Shown here: positions 15,085-21,459 of the stretch, piece by piece | Numbering within the stretch: position 1 is the first letter of the stretch | Layout of the letters: each line of letters opens with the position of its first letter | Virus record (IMG/VR): IMGVR_UViG_3300028829_005869 | Location: 1 to 30,189 of that record | Reading direction: 5' to 3' (one strand) | From: a virus | Length of the DNA: 30,189 nucleotides | Program-made: the position numbers and the translations under genes | Notes under the pieces: generated by a model | What the model saw: only the letters and a program-made list of their open reading frames with translations | Databases searched by the model: none | What the model was told of the DNA's origin: nothing

Positions 15085-15522
15085 TTATTTTTCTATGACA
15101 CCATAAACCATTGAATGTTCTATCTGTTTTATTTGATCATTCGTTAGAATTTCGAGAAATTCTTCGGCTTTCTTAAAGGAGACATTGTAAAATTTTGAAA
15201 TCATGGATATATTTTCATAGTTGTCTTTCTTGAACCATTCTGAATATCGCTTTTTCTTTGGCACACCATAATAATAAAAATCATAATGCATTCTGTCACT
15301 TAGCGCAGGAACAAGATTGATTTCTTTCGCATAGAAAACTGTATCCGTAAAACCAGCAAAGGATCTTGTGACAAGAAATTGTGAATATCCACTCAGGTCT
15401 TCACCAAGATAAATCTCTTTGGTGTTGATTGACTTCACATAATCGAAGGGACTTCGTTTCTTTTTCTTTTCGAGTTCTGGCTCGACATATTCATTGTTCT
15501 TGAGACCGAAAAAGTTTTCCAT
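15085..15522 (-). CDS. 62: Clamp-loader small subunit gp62
   Basis: 145 aa (T4 gp62 is 187 aa). SPFDYVKSINTKEIYLGEDL near residue 24, YSQFLVTRSFAGFTDTVFYA near 46 and YDFYYYGVPKKKRYSEWFKK near 80 match the conserved order of gp62. With gp44 it forms the ATP-driven loader (four gp44, one gp62) that opens gp45 and places it at primer ends. It is four bases downstream of gene 44, as in T4, so the two are translated together. It is somewhat short, mainly at the C-terminus. Confidence 0.9.
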   Translation of the reverse strand: MENFFGLKNNEYVEPELEKKKKRSPFDYVKSINTKEIYLGEDLSGYSQFLVTRSFAGFTDTVFYAKEINLVPALSDRMHYDFYYYGVPKKKRYSEWFKKDNYENISMISKFYNVSFKKAEEFLEILTNDQIKQIEHSMVYGVIEK

Positions 15523-15526
15523 GGCA

Positions 15527-16477
15527 TTACTTCACTTCAAAGTTAGAAAGTAACATCAACTCAGTCATACAAGCCAATGTGTGAATTTCTTTATCTACCG
15601 CCGATAAAGATTCATAACCATAACGAGAAAGAATCAAAATTACGTCTGGCAGACATTCTGGTTTTGCTCTCTCAAGAAGTTGGTCATAGAGAGAACGATA
15701 AAGTTCTGTTTCAGAACCGTGCCAGTTTTCGAGAATAAACTTGCGAATTGTTTGAAACTTCTTTTCACGAATAGCTTCAACAAGAACATCAATGTTTTCA
15801 TTCTGAACATTCGAAAGAATTTTGTCAGATAAGGTTCCTGCGCCACTGTATCTTTGAATCTCATTGATACATCGTCGAAAGTCAGGAAAGAAATGAACGA
15901 CCGCATGTTGAACTAATTTCTTTTCATAGTTGATACCTTCTCGGTCTAAAATTGTGCACAGCTTTTGAAAGAAGTTCAAAGCTAATTTAGGTTTTTCATC
16001 TTTCGGAAAACGAAACTCAATTACAGCACAACGAGATTGTAGAGGAGGTATAATCTTTTGTGCTTGATTTGCGGTCATCACAAAACAACAATTTGATGAA
16101 AACTTTTCGAAAAAGTTTCTCAATGCATTTTGTGAAATGTCTGTTAGATGATCAGCCTCATCAAGAATCAGCATCTTGCGTCTGCCATCCATGGACATCG
16201 CAGAACAAAAGTCGGTCATCTTTGTTCGTATCGTGTCAATACCTCGTTCTTCAGAAGCATTGATCAACATTGTTTCAAGATTCAGTTGAGCAGCAATTGC
16301 CATGGCAGCAGATGTTTTACCTGTGCCACCTGACTGTGAATGAAATAGAAAGTTTGGAAGGTCACCTTTTTTCACAAAGGCGGTGAGAGTTTCTTTGATA
16401 TCTTCTGAGAGAATCAATTCAGAAACTTCTTGAGGACGGTACTTTTGAACCCATAAAAATTCATCTCTTACAATCAT
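15527..16477 (-). CDS. 44: Clamp-loader ATPase subunit gp44
   Basis: 316 aa (T4 319). An AAA+ ATPase with the opening WVQKYRPQEVSELIL, Walker A SGGTGKTS (49-56), Walker B MLILDEADHL near residue 103 and the sensor-type LQSRC near 146 supplying the arginine finger. It drives loading of gp45 onto DNA during phage replication. The start at 16477 has GAGGT five bases upstream in a context resembling T4 RegA targets. The transcript probably begins at the promoter just before the tRNA gene. Confidence 0.96.
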   Translation of the reverse strand: MIVRDEFLWVQKYRPQEVSELILSEDIKETLTAFVKKGDLPNFLFHSQSGGTGKTSAAMAIAAQLNLETMLINASEERGIDTIRTKMTDFCSAMSMDGRRKMLILDEADHLTDISQNALRNFFEKFSSNCCFVMTANQAQKIIPPLQSRCAVIEFRFPKDEKPKLALNFFQKLCTILDREGINYEKKLVQHAVVHFFPDFRRCINEIQRYSGAGTLSDKILSNVQNENIDVLVEAIREKKFQTIRKFILENWHGSETELYRSLYDQLLERAKPECLPDVILILSRYGYESLSAVDKEIHTLACMTELMLLSNFEVK

Positions 16478-16486
16478 GAATACCTC
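16475..16486 (-). promoter_or_regulatory. Probable RegA operator at gene 44 start
   Basis: The ribosome site and start read GAGGTATTCATG on the minus strand. T4 RegA targets the similar GAGG-AU-rich-AUG context at gene 44. A comparable site, GAGGTAATATTATG, covers the gene 45 start at 18718-18731. Since this phage encodes RegA, repression of both is likely, but it is inferred from T4. Confidence 0.4.
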
Positions 16487-16511
16487 ACATTTGAATTTTC
16501 AATAATATACT

Positions 16512-16588
16512 TGGCGGTCCCAACGGGATTTGAACCCGTAACTTCTATGTGACAGACAGATATTTTTACCAGTTGAAACTATGGGACC
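16512..16588 (-). tRNA. tRNA-Asp (anticodon GTC)
   Basis: 77 bases on the minus strand, cloverleaf folded by hand: acceptor GGTCCCA/TGGGACC (7 bp), anticodon stem TCTGT/ATAGA with one G-T pair, loop CTGTCAC giving anticodon GTC, T arm ACGGG-TTCAAAT-CCCGT, discriminator G and an encoded CCA end. It would read Asp codons GAC and GAU. It is the only tRNA in the window and lies at the head of the gene 44-62 transcript. The promoter at 16595-16623 should start almost exactly at its first base. Confidence 0.93.
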
Positions 16589-16594
16589 TCCTTG

Positions 16595-16623
16595 ATCATA
16601 ACACAATCTCCGAAGAATGTCAA
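16595..16623 (-). promoter_or_regulatory. Strong sigma-70 promoter for tRNA-Asp and genes 44-62
   Basis: Minus strand TTGACA (16623-16618), 17 bp spacer, extended -10 TGTTATGAT (TATGAT at 16600-16595): consensus -35 and spacing. The start is predicted at about 16588, the first base of the tRNA. The TGA in TTGACA is also the stop codon of the 68-aa gene. Confidence 0.92.
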
Positions 16624-16826
16624 CTCTTCTTTAGGGCCTTCATTGTGTTTTCAATCGTCAACTTGTGAGCTTTCAGCTTGCCCTCAAGTTTTTTAATCTC
16701 CTTGACATCGTCCTCATTGGACTTGTTCAAGGCAGGAATCAAGCGATTATACGTCTCAACGTTTCGCTCAATTCGTTCAATGGCGCTTTTGCGGCGCACA
16801 TTCTTTGCGGCAGTGCCACGAATCAT
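16620..16826 (-). CDS. Small helical protein, 68 aa
   Basis: Not recognised. Almost entirely helical with heptad-like spacing (NEDDVKEIKKLEGKLKAHKL), strongly basic at the N-terminus (MIRGTAAKNVRRKSAIERIE), so a coiled-coil DNA- or RNA-binding protein is plausible. ATG 16826 has AGGAG upstream. It lies directly after dsbA; in T4 the neighbours of dsbA include transcription factors such as gp33, but no resemblance to gp33 is seen. Its stop codon lies inside the -35 box of the tRNA promoter. Confidence 0.7.
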   Translation of the reverse strand: MIRGTAAKNVRRKSAIERIERNVETYNRLIPALNKSNEDDVKEIKKLEGKLKAHKLTIENTMKALKKS

Positions 16827-16838
16827 AAGCTCTCCTGC

Positions 16839-17120
16839 TTAAGGTTGACGGAAAATTTCATCGTAGATGTAGAACTCTTCATCGACTTTGGCTCTCTCTT
16901 CTGCGATGTTTCTCTTATGATAAATTTTGACTACTTTATTCAGACTCGCCTTTGGAATCGAATAAGTCTTCGAAAGGTCTGTGATTGCATCTTTGATGAA
17001 ATCTTTCTCACCATCAATGCGAGTGAGTGAATCAGAGACTTCTTTGAGGACTTTTCGAATAGTTGCCTTATCTTCAGTTGAAGAAGGTAGAACTACGGCT
17101 GAGGGTGTATTATTGGACAT
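16839..17120 (-). CDS. dsbA: DsbA-like double-stranded DNA-binding protein
   Basis: 93 aa (T4 DsbA 89). Similarity to T4 DsbA is clear in the C-terminal two thirds: a KEVSD segment, FIKDAITDLSKTYSIPKASL, NKVVKIYHKRN and a final EEFYIYDEIFRQP, corresponding to KEASD, a NELIKDI-type helix, RLLALYHKDN and EEVVELYDTVFSK. In T4 DsbA binds double-stranded DNA near late promoters and enhances late transcription. The gene overlaps the end of the lytic transglycosylase gene by 11 bp. ATG 17120 has AAGGAG upstream. Its presence fits the TATAAATA boxes seen elsewhere. Confidence 0.8.
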   Translation of the reverse strand: MSNNTPSAVVLPSSTEDKATIRKVLKEVSDSLTRIDGEKDFIKDAITDLSKTYSIPKASLNKVVKIYHKRNIAEERAKVDEEFYIYDEIFRQP

Positions 17121-17712
17121 TTTTCACTAACTCCTTATTACTCTTCATCTCATTTATATGCCGAATCATTGCGGCAAATTTGTAAACATAATCTCTTGTT
17201 TCTCTGGGTAATCTTAGCTTTTCAACATCAGTTGTCTTTCTTCTTTTCATCTGTGAACGAACATAGCCAGGTCCAACATTGTAGGCTGCTAAGGCTAATG
17301 TCCAATTAGGAAATCTTTCTTTTAGGAAAAGAAGATATTCAGCAGCCTTAACTGTGGACTTTTTCCAATTGTATCGTTCATCAAGAAAGAAACCTTCTCG
17401 TAGTTCAACATGTTCGGCTGTGATATCATTAATTTGCCACATACCAACAGCACCGGCAGAAGAAACAGCAAACGGGTCATAACAACTTTCAATTATAGGT
17501 AGGTAAATCAAATCTTTAGGTAGACCATACTGACGAAAAACATTTTCAATATGTTCAATATAAAAACGAGTTTTGCCAGTTTTCAAACATCTTTCAACAT
17601 GACGAATAAATCCTTCACTTTGATACCAGCGGTCAACTTTTTCTCTTTTTAGGACAGTTGCATGTGCTTGCTGAAAAGAAAGAAATACTAGACTAAACGC
17701 CAACCACTTCAG
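17110..17712 (-). CDS. Exported lytic transglycosylase (SLT domain)
   Basis: The catalytic domain is clear: IYLPIIESCYDPFAVSSAGA then VGMWQI, with the catalytic Glu in ES (residue 75 from the chosen start), and LALAAYNVGPGYV further on, the usual N-acetylmuramidase SLT motifs. The enzyme cleaves the glycan strand to form 1,6-anhydromuramic acid. The frame extends upstream to 17859 without an ATG that makes sense. A CTG at 17712, preceded by AAGGTGG at the right distance, gives a neat signal peptide (KWLAFSLVFLSFQQAHA) and overlaps the Lsm-like gene by 20 bp. TTG at 17703 is an alternative. Expressed in the host it would reach the periplasm; a role in lysis or DNA entry is possible. Confidence 0.8.
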   Translation of the reverse strand: MKWLAFSLVFLSFQQAHATVLKREKVDRWYQSEGFIRHVERCLKTGKTRFYIEHIENVFRQYGLPKDLIYLPIIESCYDPFAVSSAGAVGMWQINDITAEHVELREGFFLDERYNWKKSTVKAAEYLLFLKERFPNWTLALAAYNVGPGYVRSQMKRRKTTDVEKLRLPRETRDYVYKFAAMIRHINEMKSNKELVKNVQ

Positions 17713-18013
17713 GTTGTTCCACCTTGGTTTGTTGCAAATAAATTGTTTCAATATGAGGTTGTGGAATTTGTATTGAAATAATTTGCTGAGTTGGAATCCA
17801 ATAAATAGGTTCAAATTGAGAAGTAGGGATTTCAGCAGCAGACATATATGGAATAGCACCTTGAATTCCTTTTTCGGGATCTATAATTAAAAGTCTTGGC
17901 CTGGTGAATTTAAGTGTTGCTTCATTAATCCAAGTTTCATCGAGATTATTTTCCTCTGATTGTGCAAGAATTTCTGAACCATCAACTAAACGAACAGCAT
18001 AAACATTACTCAT
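17693..18013 (-). CDS. Lsm-like small phage protein
   Basis: 106 aa. The beginning MSNVYAVRLVDGSEILAQ, a middle FTRPRLLIID and the later FEPIYWIPTQQIISIQIPQP fit an Sm/Lsm-like beta-barrel pattern (G-E-x-I-A, then 'P' strand, then 'W.P' and 'V..I..P') seen in small proteins of T4-like cyanophages. In cells Lsm proteins bind RNA; the phage proteins are uncharacterised. It is five bases downstream of gene 45, so probably co-expressed with the clamp. Confidence 0.55.
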   Translation of the reverse strand: MSNVYAVRLVDGSEILAQSEENNLDETWINEATLKFTRPRLLIIDPEKGIQGAIPYMSAAEIPTSQFEPIYWIPTQQIISIQIPQPHIETIYLQQTKVEQPEVVGV

Positions 18014-18018
18014 AGTTT

Positions 18019-18720
18019 TTATCCAAATGTTACAGGTTGTTGTAATGCTACAAAGAAAGTGTATTCACGATTTTTTGAAGTGAACTGAGCGCCACCTTTA
18101 GCAGCAATACGAACTTCGTAATCATCGTTCAGCATTTTGAGTTTTGAAACTTCAAATACTGCTGAGAATCTTTTTTCTGTAGTATTTTTTTGATCAAGTT
18201 TTCTTCGATGTCTTTCAGAAATCGTTGAACCATTTTGTGAAATATTTTCTGATACCATATAGATATCATTTTCATCACCTTCAAACACAAGGTTTTGAAA
18301 GCCATTTACAGCGGCAGACTTTTTACCATACTCGAGCATATTTTCAGACAAGGTGAACTCGATGTCTGGCTTTTCAATCACATACTTTTTTGAACGGTCT
18401 AATTCTTCAACAAGTTTAGGATCACAAAAACGAATATCCTGACTGGTTTTATCCGACTGAATCACAAGATACTGTTCATCTTTTGGAAACTTCAAAACTG
18501 TATCACCTGTTGAAGACACAAGTGAATAGACAGAAATGAAATGATTCAGATCGAAGATACAGAATTCTTTTGGAAATTCTTCTTCAAAGGTTGCGAAAGC
18601 AAAAGAATTACCTGAATTACTGACAGTGCTTTGTTGTGAGCCAGGATAGAAGTGAATTGATTCATTGATAGAGGCAAAGTTTGAGAGAAAGAGAAGGTCA
18701 GACTTTGACAAATTTAGCAT
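18019..18720 (-). CDS. 45: DNA polymerase sliding clamp gp45
   Basis: 233 aa (T4 gp45 228). The position before genes 44 and 62 and the sequence fit: an opening LNLSKSDLLFLSNFASINES, FCIFDLNHFISVYSL near residue 53, GDTVLKFPKDEQYLVIQS near 72 and the C-terminal DDYEVRIAAKGGAQF then FFVALQQ match the clamp fold's repeated strands. The trimer encircles DNA, tethers the polymerase, and in T4 also activates late transcription. The start has GAGGT in a RegA-target-like context. It is the second gene after the promoter at 18961-18989. Confidence 0.92.
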   Translation of the reverse strand: MLNLSKSDLLFLSNFASINESIHFYPGSQQSTVSNSGNSFAFATFEEEFPKEFCIFDLNHFISVYSLVSSTGDTVLKFPKDEQYLVIQSDKTSQDIRFCDPKLVEELDRSKKYVIEKPDIEFTLSENMLEYGKKSAAVNGFQNLVFEGDENDIYMVSENISQNGSTISERHRRKLDQKNTTEKRFSAVFEVSKLKMLNDDYEVRIAAKGGAQFTSKNREYTFFVALQQPVTFG

Positions 18721-18724
18721 AATA

Positions 18725-18970
18725 TTACCTCGTTGTTAAAATTTCAATTGTAATTCCAATGGAACTAAGAGACATCTCATACGTATTCCACCGATTATCT
18801 ACACGAATACCAAAGTTTTCAAAACGAAACAAACAATATTCACGATTTTCGTAATAACCAGTGATGTCATTTGTAGCATAATCAATTCCAGCATTATACA
18901 TATGATTCAGCATGTGAGGATTATCCCTCACACACTGTTCGCATTCATTTGTTGTAATGAATAATAACAT
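18725..18970 (-). CDS. Hypothetical protein, 81 aa
   Basis: Not recognised. The N-terminus has CEQC (residues 10-13), then many Tyr, Asn and Glu residues with beta-like segments. Its first ATG at 18970 has no ribosome site and lies in the spacer of an early-type promoter whose -10 box is inside the frame. Transcripts from that promoter could use only a later start, such as the ATG at 18913, which directly follows a 7-bp hairpin (18913-18932, TGTGAGG/CCTCACA). Transcripts from upstream genes could use the first ATG. The start is therefore uncertain. Confidence 0.55.
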   Translation of the reverse strand: MLLFITTNECEQCVRDNPHMLNHMYNAGIDYATNDITGYYENREYCLFRFENFGIRVDNRWNTYEMSLSSIGITIEILTTR

Positions 18971-18989
18971 ATTTTGAATTGTTTGTCAA
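18961..18989 (-). promoter_or_regulatory. Sigma-70 early promoter before gene 45
   Basis: Minus strand TTGACA (18989-18984), 17 bp spacer, extended -10 TGTTATTAT (TATTAT at 18966-18961). The TGA of TTGACA is the stop codon of the glycosyltransferase gene. The likely target is gene 45 and its followers, because the start point lies inside the 81-aa frame. Confidence 0.75.
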
Positions 18990-19918
18990 GAGGCTTTATT
19001 CAATCCTGTCAAATCAATATCAGGAACATCGGATTGAGTTGTAGCAATTGATGGTCCTTGTTGACTAAATTGTTCCATAGCAGCAAGTGCCTGAACTGAA
19101 CCACGATAGACATAGGTGCCAACATGACTCAACTGCATCCAAGGACATGCCCAAATTTTTGTGCCTGCTTTGCGAGACATTTGACAGAAGAAATAATCTT
19201 CAGATAACAAACGATTAGTTGATCCACCAGTTGTTTCTGGTCGGTCAAAATCAACATGGAAATATGCGGTGATATTTTTTGAGCCGTTGAAATCTTTTGA
19301 GTGATTATGGTCTGGCTTATATTCGTAATTAGGATAAGCTTCTTTGTAGGCGTTCAAGGCGGTTTTGTTCAACATCATGAAACCGGTTCCGATCTCAAGA
19401 ACTTCAACTGGTTTGAAAATCTCAATCTCACCACGGCTTGCTGGATTGAAAACGAAATCACCACCAAAATCTGCTAGTTTAGCAGGTGAATCTAAGAAGC
19501 CATCCATCTTGGCAGCTTTATCAACTCTTGGCCAGAGAATATGTTTTTTAGGATATAAACCTCCAATGATTGAATGCTCATCATCAGAAAGATATAGAAG
19601 ATGTAGAACATCACGAGGATCAAACACAACATCAGCATCAATGAACATACCATGTGTAAATTCACTGATTTCGAAATAATGTGCAAGATAGTTTCTGGCT
19701 CGTTGAATCAAACTTTCGTTCATGATGAACTTACATTGTAGTTTGATACCAAAATAGGAACAAAGAGTGTTGAGGTCAATCAGGCGAGATGCTGTTTCGG
19801 CAATCATTTGACCACCATAACACGGCATCATAATCATCAATGATTTGCCTTCAAAATCTTTAGGTTCGAGTTGAGTTTTTAAATCACCATCGGTAGGTTG
19901 TACAGGTCGTTCTGACAT
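18986..19918 (-). CDS. Glycosyltransferase, GT-A-like
   Basis: 310 aa. After a polar N-terminus, LMIMMPCYGGQMIAETASRL (from residue 27) begins a Rossmann-like nucleotide-binding domain, ARNYLAHYFE near 73 precedes the strand MFIDADVVFDPRD (near 91) with a DAD metal-binding motif of the DxD type, and RLLSEDYFFCQMSRKAG near 235 resembles the ED motif that carries the catalytic acid. The substrate is unknown; phage enzymes of this kind may modify DNA bases, host surface glycans or virion proteins. There is no signal peptide. Its stop lies in the -35 box of the next promoter. Confidence 0.78.
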   Translation of the reverse strand: MSERPVQPTDGDLKTQLEPKDFEGKSLMIMMPCYGGQMIAETASRLIDLNTLCSYFGIKLQCKFIMNESLIQRARNYLAHYFEISEFTHGMFIDADVVFDPRDVLHLLYLSDDEHSIIGGLYPKKHILWPRVDKAAKMDGFLDSPAKLADFGGDFVFNPASRGEIEIFKPVEVLEIGTGFMMLNKTALNAYKEAYPNYEYKPDHNHSKDFNGSKNITAYFHVDFDRPETTGGSTNRLLSEDYFFCQMSRKAGTKIWACPWMQLSHVGTYVYRGSVQALAAMEQFSQQGPSIATTQSDVPDIDLTGLNKAS

Positions 19919-19934
19919 TTATAACTCCATAAAA

Positions 19935-19977
19935 TAGTAAAAAATAAAGAGAATCATTCAATCTCATTTCTCTATTT
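19935..19977 (-). terminator. Possible Rho-independent terminator after cobS
   Basis: Minus strand AATAGAGAA and TTCTCTTTATT can pair over the AGAGAA/TTCTCT core with a bulge, followed by TTTTTTAC. The stem is AT-rich and the loop about 14 bases, so it is weaker than the other terminators. Confidence 0.4.
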
Positions 19978-19997
19978 AGTCTGTTTAAATTTCAATA

Positions 19998-21422
19998 TTA
20001 TTCACCCGAAAGGTCTTTCATCAATCGGTCAAGAGTGGTTCCTTCGGTTGGTTCATTTTCATCTTCATGTGAATCTCTTACACGAACAAGGTCACTATAC
20101 TTTGAATTCAACCAGTTTCGCATATCACTTAACTCTTCTAAATCTGATTGTGAATTCGAATCATATGCTTGTTTCCAATTTTGTAGCTCATCTACTGATA
20201 TTTGAATCAATTCTTTTTTGATTTCATCACGTTCATCTGAGGTGGTAGATGAGGTAAACTGATTGGCAACTTGTTCAAGCACTGTATCGAAAGTCACCAT
20301 GTTCTCAGGATTTACAGGCTGATGATTCGGATCTTGAATTGTCTCATCAAGTTTTTTGTAGAGTGAAACGAATGAATCACGGACTTCTTCATCAAATCGA
20401 GCAATTGCATATTGAAGAGCCTTTTCTTTGTCACCCAGAATTGAATAGATATCCAGGATGTGAAACAGACGTCGAGTGGTGATCATCTCATCAATCGCCT
20501 CATCTTTGTAGGACTTTCGAGTAACTTCTGCCCACTGACAAAGTTTCTCTGTGAACTTTACATCTTCAACATCAATGTTGTGAATTTCAAGATACTTATC
20601 CAACATCTTGATTTCTTTTGCCTTTGATGGATAATCATGCTCAATACACATTACAAATCGCTCAAGGAAAGCGGTATTCTGAATGTTTGTACCAATGTAA
20701 CGACCAGATTCAGAACCATTACCTTTTGTGTTATCTGTCGCAATGATGTTAAATCCTTTGGCAGGAATGATACGCTCACCCGTCTTCTTGATGAGGAATG
20801 GCTTGCCCTCAAGAATACCCTGAAGACACAACATTCTCGCAGGATTCCCCGCAAAGATTTCATCAAGTAGTACAACACCACCAACTTTAGCGGCTTCAAC
20901 AAGTGGTGAATCTTCCCATACAGTCTCGCCATTCACAAGATTGTAGTGACCAAGAATGTCCATCTCATCTGTCTCAATGGTCACGTTCATGCGATAGAAG
21001 TGCCGCCTGTTCTTGGCGCAGGCTTGTTCTACCATCTTTGTCTTACCATTACCAGAATCACCAGTGATGACAGTAGGACAGAATTTCTTTGAAGCAATCA
21101 CAGCATCAATCACACTGTAATCACCAAAGGGAACGAAACAAGGATCTTTCTCAGGAATGTATCCTTTTTGAATATCTTCTTTCGAGAGAATCTTGCGTTC
21201 TTGTCGAAAGGGGACAACTTTGGCGGGTTGGGCAACATTTAATTCAGGAGTTTCATTCTTTTCAGCCAACTCAAGATTGTAGACACCATAATCAACTTTC
21301 TTTGCTACACGAAGGATTTTATTGTGTTTCAATCCAAGTTCAGCCGCAGCTTGAACAATTTCTTTACGAGTGGCTACATCTTTATCAAGATATTCACGAA
21401 CTTTCGCAACATCAATACTCAT
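19998..21422 (-). CDS. cobS: Phage CobS-like AAA+ ATPase (MoxR group)
   Basis: 474 aa. It matches the CobS proteins of T4-like cyanophages: a stretch KGYIPEKDPCFVPFGDYSVI, Walker A GDSGNGKT near residue 121, ETDEMDILGHYNLVNGETVW near 152, Walker B VVLLDEIFAG near 185 and an ATDNTKGNG segment near 230. The first 60 residues are an extra helical domain. Bacterial CobS powers cobalt insertion into B12, but MoxR-type ATPases in general act as chaperone motors for a VWA partner. The VWA gene directly upstream supports the latter. The ATG has GGAG upstream and a promoter of its own at 21475-21503. Confidence 0.88.
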   Translation of the reverse strand: MSIDVAKVREYLDKDVATRKEIVQAAAELGLKHNKILRVAKKVDYGVYNLELAEKNETPELNVAQPAKVVPFRQERKILSKEDIQKGYIPEKDPCFVPFGDYSVIDAVIASKKFCPTVITGDSGNGKTKMVEQACAKNRRHFYRMNVTIETDEMDILGHYNLVNGETVWEDSPLVEAAKVGGVVLLDEIFAGNPARMLCLQGILEGKPFLIKKTGERIIPAKGFNIIATDNTKGNGSESGRYIGTNIQNTAFLERFVMCIEHDYPSKAKEIKMLDKYLEIHNIDVEDVKFTEKLCQWAEVTRKSYKDEAIDEMITTRRLFHILDIYSILGDKEKALQYAIARFDEEVRDSFVSLYKKLDETIQDPNHQPVNPENMVTFDTVLEQVANQFTSSTTSDERDEIKKELIQISVDELQNWKQAYDSNSQSDLEELSDMRNWLNSKYSDLVRVRDSHEDENEPTEGTTLDRLMKDLSGE

Positions 21423-21459
21423 AATTATTCTCCATGAGAGTTGGTAAAAAAATCAGTTC

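Noticed and set aside
16665-17030. 121-codon open frame on the plus strand
   Set aside because: It lies antisense to dsbA and the 68-aa gene; no ribosome site or domain.
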